The notes below the pieces were generated by a model. That model saw only the letters and a list, made by a program, of their open reading frames with translations. It was not told the DNA's origin and searched no databases. From NCBI RefSeq assembly GCF_008122265.1, contig NZ_CP043042.1:1798001-1862000 (forward strand): DNA of 64,000 nucleotides, given 5' to 3'. Below, piece after piece: positions 19,216 through 30,496 of the stretch. Source of the DNA: Marinobacter fonticola. Lineage in GTDB: Bacteria; Pseudomonadota; Gammaproteobacteria; Pseudomonadales; Oleiphilaceae. A program made the translations under genes and the position numbers. Every line of letters starts with the position of its first letter. Position 1 is the stretch's first letter.

Positions 19216-19250
19216 GCCCGTCAGCCTCAGCAGGCGGGCTTGTTTATCGT
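19216..19250 (+). promoter_or_regulatory. Possible structured leader before leuA
   Basis: GCCC(G) 19216-19220 and GCCT 19224-19227 can pair with AGGC 19232-19235 and GGGC 19236-19239, followed by TTGTTTA. It ends about 35 bases before leuA. It may be a weak attenuator or nothing; no leucine-rich leader peptide is visible. Confidence 0.25.
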
Positions 19251-19275
19251 TCCAATTACACAGCAAGGAATCGTT

Positions 19276-20958
19276 ATGGGATTTGATCATCGCAAATACG
19301 TTGCCTTCCAGCCGGTTCGCAAAACCGATCGTCGCTGGCCCGACCAGGTCATCCAGCACGCACCGACCTGGTGTGCAGTTGACCTGCGGGACGGCAATCA
19401 GGCGCTAGTCAAACCCATGACCGTGGCTCAGAAGCAGCGCCTATTCGACTTGCTGGTCAAGCTGGGTTTCAAGGAAATCGAGATCGGCTTTCCGGCGGCG
19501 AGCCAGCCGGATTTTGATTTTTGCCGCAAACTGATCGAAGAAGATCGCGTGCCGGACGATGTGCGTATCCAGGTGCTGACCCAGGCGCGTCCTGAATTGA
19601 TCGCGCGGACGTATGAAGCCTTGCAGGGCGCGAAGAATGCCATCGTGCACGTCTACAATTCCACCTCCACCGTTCAGCGCGAAAAAGTCTTCGGCCTGGA
19701 TCGCGCCGGTATCCGCGAAATCGCGGTCAACGGAGCGCGCGTCGTTAAAGCCCTTGCCGATAAGCAGCCGGGCACGAATTGGACGTTCCAGTATTCGCCG
19801 GAAAGCTTTACCGGCACCGAACTGGACTACGCTGCCGAGGTGATCGATGCGGTGAACGACGTCTGGCGCCCGGACCAGGGCCAGGAGGTCATCATCAATC
19901 TGCCGGCCACCGTAGAAATGGCGACCCCGAACATTTTTGCCGACCAGATCGAATGGATCTGCGATCACGTGAAATACCGCGAACACATCCAAATCAGCGT
20001 GCATACTCACAATGACCGCGGCTGCGCGGTTGCCGCCGCCGAGCTGGCTGTCATGGCCGGCGCCGATCGTGTCGAGGGCACGCTGATGGGGAACGGTGAG
20101 CGTACTGGCAACATGGATCTGGTGACCATGGCCATGAATCTCTATTCCCAAGGTATCGATCCGTTGCTCGACCTGTCCGGCATGGCCGAGATCACCGACG
20201 TGGTGGAGGCTTGCACCGAGATTCAAACCCATCCGCGCCATCCCTATGCGGGCGAACTGGTTTTCACTGCCTTCTCCGGTAGCCACCAAGATGCGATTCG
20301 CAAATGCCTGACCCCGTATCAGGAAGGTGACAAATGGGAAATCGCTTATCTGCCGATCGACCCGCGTGACCTGGGCCGTCGTTACGAAGAAGTGGTGCGG
20401 ATCAACAGTCAATCCGGGAAGGGCGGTGTTGCCTATGTGCTGGAACGCGATTACAAGATTTCCATGCCGCGCTGGCTGCAGATCGAGTTCAGTAAGGTTG
20501 TTCAGCTAGCCGCGGAAACCGAAGGCGGGGAAGTGGATTCCGATACCATCCACCGCCTGTTTGAGGACAAGTACCTGGCGGTGCGCCCGGAATGGCGTCT
20601 GCGGACCTATGATCTGCACCGCACTGACGATGGCGTAACGGCGTCCATCGAGTTTGGCGAGGGTGAGCGGGTCCAGCTTTCGGGCGAAGGGCTAGGCGCT
20701 GTCGAAGCTGTCGCTGCGGGACTCGAGAGCCGCTACGGCATCACGCTGGCGGTCGAGGCTTACGATGAGTTTGCCTTGAGCGAAGGCACTAATGCCAATG
20801 CGATGGCCTGCATTCGCATCCAAGTCGATGGCTCGCCTCACAGTGCTGCAGCGCTGGCTGAGGACACCACGTCCGCAACCTTGCAGGCGCTGCTCTCGGC
20901 GGTGGCTAATCATGTTGCTGTAGCTGCACCGGAGAATGCCCGTACAAGCACCGCTTGA
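19276..20958 (+). CDS. leuA: 2-isopropylmalate synthase
   Basis: First committed enzyme of leucine synthesis: condenses acetyl-CoA with 2-ketoisovalerate. 560 residues from the ATG at 19276 (CAAGGAA before it); the frame is open a further 54 codons upstream, but that part looks like leader sequence. The catalytic segment AVDLRDGNQAL (Asp36, Arg38), the metal ligands in VHTHNDRG, the glycine-rich GNGERTGN, and a C-terminal regulatory domain for leucine feedback are present. The long form starting MGFDHRKY is the LeuA type 2 found in Pseudomonas-like bacteria. It sits alone, not with leuBCD. Confidence 0.95.
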   Translation: MGFDHRKYVAFQPVRKTDRRWPDQVIQHAPTWCAVDLRDGNQALVKPMTVAQKQRLFDLLVKLGFKEIEIGFPAASQPDFDFCRKLIEEDRVPDDVRIQVLTQARPELIARTYEALQGAKNAIVHVYNSTSTVQREKVFGLDRAGIREIAVNGARVVKALADKQPGTNWTFQYSPESFTGTELDYAAEVIDAVNDVWRPDQGQEVIINLPATVEMATPNIFADQIEWICDHVKYREHIQISVHTHNDRGCAVAAAELAVMAGADRVEGTLMGNGERTGNMDLVTMAMNLYSQGIDPLLDLSGMAEITDVVEACTEIQTHPRHPYAGELVFTAFSGSHQDAIRKCLTPYQEGDKWEIAYLPIDPRDLGRRYEEVVRINSQSGKGGVAYVLERDYKISMPRWLQIEFSKVVQLAAETEGGEVDSDTIHRLFEDKYLAVRPEWRLRTYDLHRTDDGVTASIEFGEGERVQLSGEGLGAVEAVAAGLESRYGITLAVEAYDEFALSEGTNANAMACIRIQVDGSPHSAAALAEDTTSATLQALLSAVANHVAVAAPENARTSTA

Positions 20959-21055
20959 GGGTCTAGTGAACTTGGAGGAGGCCGTGAACAAAAAGCGCTG
21001 TTCAGCCTTCTGCATCCTCCGCGCGAAGCGTAGTTCAGAGCGGAACACGCAAACG

Positions 21056-21087
21056 AAAAAAGCCGGCACATTCGTGTCGGCTTTTTG
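21056..21087. terminator. Bidirectional intrinsic terminator between leuA and the cold-shock gene
   Basis: A5-GCCGGCAC-ATTC-GTGTCGGC-T5: near-perfect 8-bp stem flanked by A- and T-runs, lying between the converging leuA (+) and csp (-) genes. Confidence 0.9.
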
Positions 21088-21126
21088 GTGTGCCAGCCAA
21101 ACCGTGGCTGGCGGTCAACGCTATTA

Positions 21127-21336
21127 TCAGACCGGAGTTACGTTTTCGGCCTGCGGACCTTTCGGGCCCTGAGTCACGGTGAACTGAACCTGCTGACCTT
21201 CAGCCAGCGTACGGAAGCCAGAGGAATTGATCGCGCTGTAGTGAACGAATACGTCACTGCCGCCGTCCTGAGCGATAAAGCCAAAGCCCTTGGATTCGTT
21301 GAACCACTTAACATGGCCGGTTTTAGTATCTGACAT
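21127..21336 (-). CDS. CspA-family cold-shock protein
   Basis: A 69-residue single OB-fold nucleic-acid chaperone. RNP1 KGFGFI is at residues 16-21 and RNP2 VFVHY at 29-33, with the usual [11 protein letters not shown] start. It binds single-stranded RNA and DNA and melts mRNA structure. The 5' untranslated region is about 170 bases long (promoter at 21514-21541), as in cold-inducible csp genes, but this alone does not prove cold induction. Confidence 0.95.
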   Translation of the reverse strand: MSDTKTGHVKWFNESKGFGFIAQDGGSDVFVHYSAINSSGFRTLAEGQQVQFTVTQGPKGPQAENVTPV

Positions 21337-21513
21337 GAATCTTTCCTGTATTCCTGAGTTTTAAGCCCACAACGGGACGCGCCTCTTCCCCATACAGAAG
21401 AGCCGGGTTGCTGAGAATTACACAGAGTACTGAGGGAAGGGACCAACGCAGAGCAATTCAAGCCGACCGTGGTAACGCTTTCACCGAATACCGCTGTCTT
21501 TCACAGCGAATTT
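21337..21513 (-). promoter_or_regulatory. Long 5' untranslated region of the cold-shock gene
   Basis: Given the promoter at 21514-21541 the transcript would carry about 170 untranslated bases before the ATG at 21336. CspA-type mRNAs use such long leaders as temperature-responsive structures. No strict cold-box sequence was recognised. Confidence 0.5.
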
Positions 21514-21541
21514 AGTATAGACCGTGTCCGAGGACCGTCAA
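21514..21541 (-). promoter_or_regulatory. Strong sigma-70 promoter of the cold-shock gene
   Basis: On the minus strand TTGACG (21536-21541), 16 bases, TATACT (21514-21519), with an AT-rich stretch (AAAATTTTTC) just upstream that may act as an UP element. Confidence 0.8.
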
Positions 21542-21552
21542 AGAAAAATTTT

Positions 21553-21578
21553 AGCCGGAAAAACAGCGTCTTCCGGCT
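21553..21578 (-). terminator. Likely terminator of prpE
   Basis: Inverted repeat AGCCGGAA (21553-21560) / TTCCGGCT (21571-21578). On the minus strand the stem is followed by AAAATTTTTC. It sits about 170 bases beyond the prpE stop and just upstream of the csp promoter. The remaining stretch 21579-21749 holds nothing I can identify. Confidence 0.5.
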
Positions 21579-21749
21579 TATAGCAGGTTCATTTCCGAGG
21601 GGCTGTGAGCGGCGTTTTGGGGGTGCGTTTGGGTAGAACCCTAATGCCTGTCTTGCTCATAGATAGCTGTAAGTTCGCCGCTTTATGTTTTGAATTTTCG
21701 ATCTTTCGTGGTCATCTCACGTGATACTTTTGTCGGTCGGAGCTTGGGG

Positions 21750-23624
21750 TCAGTGACGGAATCGATGCTGAATGTCTTCCAGAATGGTCGGGTCATCGAT
21801 CGTCGATGGCACGGCGTAGTTTTCGCCGTCAGCGATGCTGCGCAGGACTCGCCGCAAAATTTTTCCTGACCGAGTTTTTGGCAGCCGGTCGACGATCATG
21901 GCTCGCCGAAAACAGGCGATGGCGCCGATGCTCTCACGCACCATTTCCACAAGCTCTTCTTCAAGTTCGTCGTGCTCGATCATCGCGCCGTCTTTGAGCA
22001 GAACCAGTCCAACCGGTAGCTGGCCTTTCATTTCATCTTGAACGCCAATGACGCAGCATTCCGCTACCGCCGGGTGCGAGGCCACGACTTCTTCCATTTC
22101 TCCGGTGGATAGGCGATGCCCGGCAACGTTAATGACGTCATCCGTGCGTCCCATGATAAAGACATAGCCGTCTTCGTCGATATAACCACCATCACCGGAG
22201 CTGTAGTAGCCGGGCAGCGGAGACAGATAGGTTTCGATAAATCGGCTAGGGTCACCCCAGATACCGGTTAGACATCCCGGTGGCAATGGCAGCTTGACGG
22301 CCACTTGGCCCTGATCGCCCCGGCGTGTGGGTGAACCCTTGAAGTTGAGGACCTGGACGTTGTAACCCGGCGAGGGTACCGTCGCCGAGCCGGGCTTGGG
22401 TGCCATCGTTTCAATGCCAACAGGGTTGCAGCAAATGGCCCAGCCGGTTTCCGTCTGCCACCAGTGATCGAGGATCGGCAGTCCGGTTTTCTCCCGCAGC
22501 CATTCGTAGGTCGGTGGGTCGAGGCGTTCGCCCGCCAGAAGAATGCGTTTTAGCGATCCGATGTCGTAACGGTGGAGGGCATCAGCCTCCGGGTCTTCTT
22601 TACGCACTGCGCGGAATGCCGTTGGCGCAGTGAACAGGATATTGACCCGGTGATCGGCGACCACACGCCAGAAAGCGCCGGCATCCGGCGTTTTGACCGG
22701 TTTTCCCTCGTAAAGAACAGTGGTGCAGCCGGTGATCAGCGGTCCGTATACGATATAGCTGTGGCCCACGACCCAGCCCACGTCGGAAGCGGCCCAGAAT
22801 ACGTCGCCGGGCTCGGCGCCATAAACGAGGTCCATGCTGTAGCGCATGGCCACGGCGTGCCCGCCGTGATCTCTCACCACGCCCTTTGGCTTGCCGGTGG
22901 TGCCGGAGGTATAGAGGATGTAAAGCGGGTCGGTGGCGCGTACCGGCACGGGGTCTACCGGCTCGGCATTGGCTTCCAGCTCGCTCCAGTCGAAATCGCG
23001 GCCGTCGACCAGGGCCGCGGTGACTTGCGAGCGCTGCAGTACGATGCAGCACTCCGGCTTGTGCCCGGCCTTATCGATAGCCGCGTCGACCAATGGTTTG
23101 TAGGGAATGACCTTCTGGATTTCGATGCCGCAGGATGCCGTGAGAATGGCTTTGGGGGTGGCATCGTCGATCCGCACCGCCAGTTCGTGGGCCGCGAAAC
23201 CGCCAAAAACGACGGAGTGAATGGCGCCCAGACGGGCGCAGGCAAGCATGGCCACCACCGCTTCGGGAATCATCGGCATGTAAACGATGACCCGGTCGCC
23301 CTTGGTTATACCGCGCTCCTGTAAGGCCCCGGCGAAGCGCGCGACACGGGCGTGCAGCTCCGCGTAGCTGAAGCTCTGCTGTTGGCCGGTGACCGGCGAG
23401 TCGTAGATCAGTGCAGTCTGCTCACCGCGCCCATTACGCAAGTGAGCATCCAAAGCCAGGTCGCAGGTATTGAGTTCACCGTCCTCGAACCAGGTGTAGG
23501 TGTTCGGGTCGACGCGGGTGAGAATTTTTTCCGGCGTGCGGTACCAATCGATCAGCTGTGCCTTGTCTTTCCAGAAGCCTTCGGGGTCCTGGATCGACCT
23601 TTGGAACTCGTCGCGATAACTCAT
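21750..23624 (-). CDS. prpE: Propionate-CoA ligase (propionyl-CoA synthetase)
   Basis: A 624-residue member of the acetyl/propionyl-CoA synthetase branch of adenylate-forming enzymes. The P-loop YTSGTTGKPKG is near residue 245, the WWQTETGW adenylation motif near 395, and SGKILRR with the catalytic, acetylatable Lys near 588. The sequence style (SYRDEFQRSIQDPEGFWKD start, DVGWVVGHSYIVYGPL) fits PrpE rather than Acs. It activates propionate to propionyl-CoA. No methylcitrate-cycle genes are adjacent, so it may act as a general short-chain acyl-CoA synthetase. Confidence 0.88.
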   Translation of the reverse strand: MSYRDEFQRSIQDPEGFWKDKAQLIDWYRTPEKILTRVDPNTYTWFEDGELNTCDLALDAHLRNGRGEQTALIYDSPVTGQQQSFSYAELHARVARFAGALQERGITKGDRVIVYMPMIPEAVVAMLACARLGAIHSVVFGGFAAHELAVRIDDATPKAILTASCGIEIQKVIPYKPLVDAAIDKAGHKPECCIVLQRSQVTAALVDGRDFDWSELEANAEPVDPVPVRATDPLYILYTSGTTGKPKGVVRDHGGHAVAMRYSMDLVYGAEPGDVFWAASDVGWVVGHSYIVYGPLITGCTTVLYEGKPVKTPDAGAFWRVVADHRVNILFTAPTAFRAVRKEDPEADALHRYDIGSLKRILLAGERLDPPTYEWLREKTGLPILDHWWQTETGWAICCNPVGIETMAPKPGSATVPSPGYNVQVLNFKGSPTRRGDQGQVAVKLPLPPGCLTGIWGDPSRFIETYLSPLPGYYSSGDGGYIDEDGYVFIMGRTDDVINVAGHRLSTGEMEEVVASHPAVAECCVIGVQDEMKGQLPVGLVLLKDGAMIEHDELEEELVEMVRESIGAIACFRRAMIVDRLPKTRSGKILRRVLRSIADGENYAVPSTIDDPTILEDIQHRFRH

Positions 23625-23631
23625 GGAACCA

Positions 23632-23679
23632 CCTCGTTTATTGTCGGCCTCGGTCGTTATGGGCCTCGTTTATTGTCGA
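23632..23679. repeat. Tandem array, three 16-bp units upstream of prpE
   Basis: CCTCGTTTATTGTCGG (23632-23647), a degenerate CCTCGGTCGTTATGGG (23648-23663), and CCTCGTTTATTGTCGA (23664-23679). Units 1 and 3 differ at one base. The array begins eight bases before the prpE start codon and so overlies its ribosome-binding/leader region. Confidence 0.7.
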
Positions 23680-23847
23680 TACAGCGCAAGGAGATATTCC
23701 GCGGGGAAGGCTGGCGGTGCTTTTTTCCCGGACGTTCACCACACTGTAAGTGGTTGTTGCTGGCTCGCTACTAGACGATGGGCTAAGAACGCATCGAACG
23801 GTTCTCACTCCGGCGGATTGCCGCGTTAGGGAAAATCGGAAACGTCA

Positions 23848-23917
23848 CTCGGCTTAATCCCCTCGGCTTAATCCCCTTGGCTTAATCCCCTCGGCTTAAT
23901 CACCTCGACTTAATCAG
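23848..23917. repeat. Tandem array, five 14-bp units after xseA
   Basis: Five contiguous copies of CTCGGCTTAATCCC (23848-23861, 23862-23875, 23876-23889, 23890-23903, 23904-23917), with 0-4 changes per unit. It lies just downstream of the xseA stop. With the 16-bp array near prpE it fills much of the 299-base spacer 23625-23923, in which I see no gene. Confidence 0.88.
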
Positions 23918-23923
23918 AGGTGC

Positions 23924-25282
23924 CTATGGTTCTTCTTCGATGTACACCGCGGTAACCATAGCTTCGATATGCCCCTGACCCAGCCGAGCGGTAATCCCGT
24001 CGCCGGCATAGAGATCGCTTGCCTTGCGCACTACCGGCTGTTTATCGGTGCCGACGATGGCATAGCCGCGATCAAGTGTTGCCAGCGGACTGACCAGGTG
24101 GAGCGACTGCGATGCATGACTCAGGCGCTCGCGATGTTCGTTGAGTTGCCAATGCACTTCCCGTCTCAAACGCTCGCCCAGGTTGGCCACGTGCTCCAGG
24201 CGCTGGGCCAGTATGCGGCCGGGGCTCTGCGCGGCCAGCCGTTGCTGGTCATGGCCCAGCCTTTGGCCGAGCTGTTGAATCTGCTGTTTGATGGCATTGA
24301 GCTGGCGGCTCTCAAGTTCGTCCAGGCGCTGCTGATAGACCTGCAACTCACGCCTTGGATCGCGTAGACGCTGGCTAAGATGGCCCAGTTGCTGACTCAT
24401 ATTACGCAGCATCCGGTCCATCACCGATTCCAGGCGATGTAATTGCTGCTCCAACGTGCGGACCCAGCCGGACTGGTCAGGGGCCAAGTGCTCTGCCGCT
24501 GCGGAGGGTGTGGGTGCGCGCAGGTCCGCCACAAAGTCGGCGATACTGAAATCCACCTCGTGTCCGACAGCGCTCACGGTGGGAAGGGAGCAGCCGGCAA
24601 TGGCGCGAGCCACCTTTTCTTCGTTAAAAGGCCAAAGGTCTTCCAGGGAGCCGCCGCCGCGTCCGATGATCAGCACGTCGGCGACCCCGTGGCGTTCAGC
24701 ATTCTGTATCGATGCGACGATCTCGTCGGCCGCATTCTGACCTTGGACGGCGGTCGGGTAAATCGTCACCGGAATGCCGGGACAGCGGCGTTTCAGCACG
24801 GTCAGAATATCGTGTACGGCGGCGCCGGTCGGGGAGGTGACCACGCCGATGTGTTTTGGTAGCGATGGAATCGGCTTCTTCCGCTCGGCCTCGAAGAGGC
24901 CCTCGGCCTGCAGCTTTTGCTTTAGTGCTTCGAATGCAGCCTGCAACTCGCCCAGCCCGGCGGGCTCAAGACTTTCGACGATAATCTGGTAGTCGCCCCG
25001 GCTCTCGTAGAGCGTGACTTTGCCACGGATAAGGATCTGGTCACCTTCCTTGGGCGGTCTCGCTACACGCTGGTTGTTGCCTTTGAACATGGCGCAGCGA
25101 ATCTGAGCCTTGGCATCTTTGAGGGTGAAGTACCAGTGGCCCGAGGCCGGTCGCGAGAAGCTGGAAAGCTCGCCTTCGACCCAGGCCTGAAGAAAGCTGA
25201 CTTCCAGCAAATGGCGCACCTGATGATTGAGTTGGCTGACGGACAGCGCGCGTGGGCGAGAGGCTGAAGCGGTTATATCCAT
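23924..25282 (-). CDS. xseA: Exodeoxyribonuclease VII large subunit
   Basis: 452 residues from the ATG at 25282, the usual length; the frame is open 58 codons further up but that crosses the guaB promoter region. An N-terminal OB-fold (WVEGELSSFSRPASGHWYFTLKD near residues 36-58), the catalytic domain with GRGGGSLEDLWPFN, and a long coiled-coil region (about residues 280-400) are visible. With XseB (not in this window) it degrades single-stranded DNA to short oligonucleotides. It is divergent from guaB. Confidence 0.94.
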   Translation of the reverse strand: MDITASASRPRALSVSQLNHQVRHLLEVSFLQAWVEGELSSFSRPASGHWYFTLKDAKAQIRCAMFKGNNQRVARPPKEGDQILIRGKVTLYESRGDYQIIVESLEPAGLGELQAAFEALKQKLQAEGLFEAERKKPIPSLPKHIGVVTSPTGAAVHDILTVLKRRCPGIPVTIYPTAVQGQNAADEIVASIQNAERHGVADVLIIGRGGGSLEDLWPFNEEKVARAIAGCSLPTVSAVGHEVDFSIADFVADLRAPTPSAAAEHLAPDQSGWVRTLEQQLHRLESVMDRMLRNMSQQLGHLSQRLRDPRRELQVYQQRLDELESRQLNAIKQQIQQLGQRLGHDQQRLAAQSPGRILAQRLEHVANLGERLRREVHWQLNEHRERLSHASQSLHLVSPLATLDRGYAIVGTDKQPVVRKASDLYAGDGITARLGQGHIEAMVTAVYIEEEP

Positions 25283-27079
<1,797 letters not shown>

Positions 27080-27232
27080 CACCGGCTCGCGTGGGTTAAC
27101 ACCCAGTAAGGCAATTAACAAACGCGGTTGCTATAGAATAGGGCCCGGCGGGGCGTTCAGCAGCTCCTGGCTTTAACCGGGGTTCGGGATTTTGTTCCGA
27201 GCCCCGTTTGCATTTTCTGAATTGAGGATTTC

Positions 27233-28810
27233 ATGGTTCAAAACATTCATGACCACCGTGTTCTGATTCTGGATTTTGGCTCCCAGTACACCCAGTTAAT
27301 TGCCCGTCGTGTGCGTGAGATTGGCGTCTACTGTGAAATCCGTCCATTCGATATTGCCCTCGCGGACATCGATGAGTTCAATCCCAAGGGTATTATCCTC
27401 GCCGGCGGGCCCGAGTCGGTGACCAAGCTGGGCGGCCCGCGTGCGCCGGACGGTCTGTTCGAGAGCAACAGGCCAATTCTTGGCATTTGTTATGGCATGC
27501 AGGCCATGGCCGAACAGCTGGGCGGTAAGGTAGCCAGTTCCGAGAAACGTGAGTTTGGTTATGCCCAGGTCAAGGTGCGTGCCGCAGGTCCGCTGCTCAA
27601 GGACATCACCGATCACCTGACCGATCAGGGCGAATCGCTGCTGGATGTCTGGATGAGCCACGGTGACAAGGTGGTCACCATGCCCGATGGTTTTGAGCTT
27701 TTAGCCTCCACCGAAAGTGCGCCGGTCGCGGCCATGCAGGACCTGGATCGCAACCTCTTCGGTGTTCAGTTCCATCCGGAGGTGACGCACACCCTGCAAG
27801 GCCAGCGTATCCTCGAGCACTTCGTTCTCAATATTTGTGGCTGCGAAGCCTGGTGGACGCCGGCGCAAATCGTCGAGGATGCGATTGAGCAGATTCGTGA
27901 ACAAGTGGGTTCCGAAAAAGTCTTGCTGGGCCTCTCCGGCGGCGTGGATTCTTCGGTGACCGCAGCGTTGCTACACAAAGCCATCGGCGACCAGCTCACC
28001 TGTGTTTTCGTGGATAATGGCTTGTTGCGCCTGCACGAAGGCGATCAAGTGATGGATATGTTCTCCCGCAACATGGGCGTGAAGGTCATTCGCTCGGATT
28101 CAGAAGATCTGTTCCTGTCCAAGCTCGAAGGCGTCACCGATCCCGAGCAGAAGCGAAAGGTCATCGGCAACACGTTTATCGACGTTTTCGATGAGGAAGC
28201 TGCTCGCATTCAAGACGTAAACTGGCTCGCTCAGGGCACCATTTACCCGGACGTGATCGAATCCGCCGCCTCCAAAACCGGCAAGGCGCATGTGATCAAA
28301 TCTCACCACAACGTTGGCGGCTTGCCAGAAACCATGAAGCTCAAGCTGGTGGAGCCCCTGCGCGAGTTGTTCAAGGACGAGGTGCGTCGTATCGGCCTGG
28401 AGCTGGGCTTGCCGTACGATATGCTCTACCGGCACCCGTTTCCGGGACCCGGCCTGGGTGTGCGTATCCTGGGCGAGGTTAAGAAAGAGTATGCCGAAAT
28501 CCTGCGTCGTGCCGATGCCATTTTCCTGGAAGAGCTGCACCGTGCCGACTTCTACCACAAGGTGAGCCAGGCCTTCGCTGTGTTCCTGCCGGTAAAATCG
28601 GTGGGTGTTGTCGGCGACCAGCGGCGTTACGAATACGTGATTGCAGTTCGAGCGGTGGAAACCGTGGACTTCATGACGGCGCGCTGGGCGCGCCTCCCAT
28701 ACGAATTGCTGGAGACCATCTCCAATCGCATCATCAACGAGATTTCCGGTGTGTCCCGGGTCACCTATGACATCTCGTCCAAACCGCCTGCCACCATTGA
28801 GTGGGAATAA
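27233..28810 (+). CDS. guaA: GMP synthase (glutamine-hydrolysing)
   Basis: 525 residues. The class I amidotransferase domain carries Cys86 (ILGICYGMQ) and the His-Glu pair in QFHPEV near residue 179. An ATP pyrophosphatase domain with LSGGVDSSV follows near residue 232, then the GMPS C-terminal dimerisation domain ending PPATIEWE. It converts XMP to GMP with glutamine and ATP. A GC-rich stem-loop (GGGGTTCGG / CCGAGCCCC, around 27179-27210) lies just before its ribosome-binding site. Confidence 0.97.
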   Translation: MVQNIHDHRVLILDFGSQYTQLIARRVREIGVYCEIRPFDIALADIDEFNPKGIILAGGPESVTKLGGPRAPDGLFESNRPILGICYGMQAMAEQLGGKVASSEKREFGYAQVKVRAAGPLLKDITDHLTDQGESLLDVWMSHGDKVVTMPDGFELLASTESAPVAAMQDLDRNLFGVQFHPEVTHTLQGQRILEHFVLNICGCEAWWTPAQIVEDAIEQIREQVGSEKVLLGLSGGVDSSVTAALLHKAIGDQLTCVFVDNGLLRLHEGDQVMDMFSRNMGVKVIRSDSEDLFLSKLEGVTDPEQKRKVIGNTFIDVFDEEAARIQDVNWLAQGTIYPDVIESAASKTGKAHVIKSHHNVGGLPETMKLKLVEPLRELFKDEVRRIGLELGLPYDMLYRHPFPGPGLGVRILGEVKKEYAEILRRADAIFLEELHRADFYHKVSQAFAVFLPVKSVGVVGDQRRYEYVIAVRAVETVDFMTARWARLPYELLETISNRIINEISGVSRVTYDISSKPPATIEWE

Positions 28811-28876
28811 TTCGGTTTACTGGTTGCAGTGAAGGTATTTAGTGGGTGAAGCATAGCGTTAGGGCAGGGACGATTG

Positions 28877-29374
28877 ATGACGGTCACTGAAACGGTTGAT
28901 CAGGCCCGTGAAGACGAGCGCTGGATGGATCGTGCCCTGACGCTGGCTAATCAAGCGGCCTCAATCGGCGAAGTACCGGTCGGGGCCGTCGTCGTTCTGC
29001 AAGGTCAGGAAATTGGTGCCGGTTTCAATACACCGATTTCCGCCCGCGACCCCACCGCTCATGCTGAAATCCGCGCTATTCGGGATGCTGCCCGTCGCGT
29101 GGGCAACTACCGGCTCAGCGGCGCTACCCTCTATGTCACTATCGAACCCTGTACAATGTGTGCAGGCGCGCTGGTTCATGCGCGTGTCTCAAGGTTGGTG
29201 TACGGTGCGATTGAGCCTAAAGCGGGGGCCATTGAGTCGTCTGCGAAACTGCTCGATAGCGAGGCGATGAACTGGCGCGTGGCCGTCAGCGCTGGCGTGC
29301 GGGCCGAGCAATGCAGCGAAACGATCAGCGCTTTTTTCTCCGAGCGCCGCAAGGCGGCAAAGGATAGGCGATAG
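28877..29374 (+). CDS. tadA: tRNA-adenosine(34) deaminase
   Basis: 165 residues from the ATG at 28877 (a TTG sits directly before). The zinc site is complete: His62 and catalytic Glu64 in TAHAEIRA, and Cys92/Cys95 in PCTMCAG. TadA converts A34 to inosine in tRNA-Arg(ACG). Position after guaA, size and the C-terminal basic tail (ERRKAAKDRR) fit TadA rather than a guanine or cytidine deaminase. Confidence 0.93.
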   Translation: MTVTETVDQAREDERWMDRALTLANQAASIGEVPVGAVVVLQGQEIGAGFNTPISARDPTAHAEIRAIRDAARRVGNYRLSGATLYVTIEPCTMCAGALVHARVSRLVYGAIEPKAGAIESSAKLLDSEAMNWRVAVSAGVRAEQCSETISAFFSERRKAAKDRR

Positions 29375-29392
29375 GCCGGCTTAAGATTGGAA

Positions 29393-29430
29393 TTAAACAA
29401 CTGGTTTTAAACAACTGGATTTAAACAACA
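29393..29430. repeat. Tandem array, 14-bp unit, about 2.7 copies
   Basis: TTAAACAACTGG followed by two bases is repeated at 29393, 29407 and, truncated, 29421. It lies between tadA and galE, ending about 40 bases before the galE start. Confidence 0.8.
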
Positions 29431-29471
29431 CCGTGTCCTGTTGAAGACAGGCTGAATGTAAAGGGAAAGCT

Positions 29472-30458
29472 ATGAAAGTTCTGGTCACCGGCGGCGCCGG
29501 TTATATTGGCAGTCACGTCGTACGCCAGCTCGGAGAAGCAGGTCACGACGTGGTGGTCTTCGACAACCTATCCACGGGTTATCGCTGGGCGGTCACCTGT
29601 GGCGAGCTGATCGTAGGCGACCTGGCGGACGAAAACGCCCTGGATGCCGTCTTCAAAGCGCACGATTTTGAGGCAGTTTTACACTTTGCGGCGAACATCG
29701 TGGTGCCTGAGTCCGTTGCCAATCCGCTGAAATACTATGGCAACAATACCCGTAATACCCTCAACCTGCTCAAGGCTATCGAGCGCTACCAGACACCCTA
29801 CATGGTGTTCTCGTCCACGGCCGCAGTGTATGGCATGCCTGATGCACAAGTATTGACTGAGGATATGCCGTTGGCACCCATCAATCCGTATGGGGCGTCG
29901 AAAATGATGAGTGAGCGCATGATCATGGATCTGGCGGCGGCATCTTCGCTCAACTACATCATCTTGCGCTATTTCAATGTGGCTGGGGCCAATCCGGACG
30001 GTCTTCTGGGACAGGCGACGCCTGAGGCGACGCACCTTATCAAGGTTGCCTGCGAATGCGTCAACGGTATCCGCGAGGGTATGCAGATTTTCGGTACCGA
30101 TTACGATACCCGCGATGGCACCTGTGTACGCGACTACATTCACGTTGAAGATCTGGCCAAGGCCCACGTGATGGCGCTGGAGCACATGAAGCGTGGGGGA
30201 CAGTCGGATGTGCTGAACTGCGGCTATGGACGTGGCTTCACCGTGCGCGAAGTGATTGAGGTGGTCAAGCGGCTTTCGGGTAACGATTTTCCGGTCACGG
30301 AAACCGAGCGCCGGGCCGGCGATCCAGAAGCGCTCATGGCGGATAACTCAAAAATCACAAGCACCTTGGGCTGGCAGCCCGATTACGACGACCTCGACAC
30401 GATTGTGGGCAACGCGCTGGCCTGGGAGAAAATCTGGCAGGCTCGCCAGAAAGGTTAA
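29472..30458 (+). CDS. galE: UDP-glucose 4-epimerase
   Basis: A 328-residue extended SDR epimerase. NAD-binding GGAGYIGSH at residues 7-15, the catalytic Ser-Tyr pair in FSSTAAVYG and NPYGASK, and a substrate segment RYFNVAGA are present. It interconverts UDP-glucose and UDP-galactose. It is followed by ugd and a HIT protein, forming a UDP-sugar supply cluster for surface polysaccharide. Confidence 0.92.
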   Translation: MKVLVTGGAGYIGSHVVRQLGEAGHDVVVFDNLSTGYRWAVTCGELIVGDLADENALDAVFKAHDFEAVLHFAANIVVPESVANPLKYYGNNTRNTLNLLKAIERYQTPYMVFSSTAAVYGMPDAQVLTEDMPLAPINPYGASKMMSERMIMDLAAASSLNYIILRYFNVAGANPDGLLGQATPEATHLIKVACECVNGIREGMQIFGTDYDTRDGTCVRDYIHVEDLAKAHVMALEHMKRGGQSDVLNCGYGRGFTVREVIEVVKRLSGNDFPVTETERRAGDPEALMADNSKITSTLGWQPDYDDLDTIVGNALAWEKIWQARQKG

Positions 30459-30496
30459 AAGGAATTGCGAACTCAGGACTATAAAAGGAAAGTTTC

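Noticed and set aside
19023..19275. Leucine-rich leader peptide controlling leuA by attenuation
   Set aside because: No short frame with a ribosome-binding site and a run of Leu codons was found; only a weak hairpin remains.
19114..19275. N-terminal extension of LeuA (54 extra residues)
   Set aside because: The ATG at 19276 has a ribosome-binding site and gives the standard MGFDHRKY start; the extension is low-complexity.
19441..20412. A 323-codon open frame antisense to leuA
   Set aside because: Shadow of a well-supported gene with no family features.
22572..23324. A 250-codon frame antisense to prpE
   Set aside because: Shadow frame; no motifs and it lies wholly within a conserved enzyme gene.
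23848..23917. Possible CRISPR array
   Set aside because: Units are 14 bp and contiguous with no spacers, and no cas gene is near.
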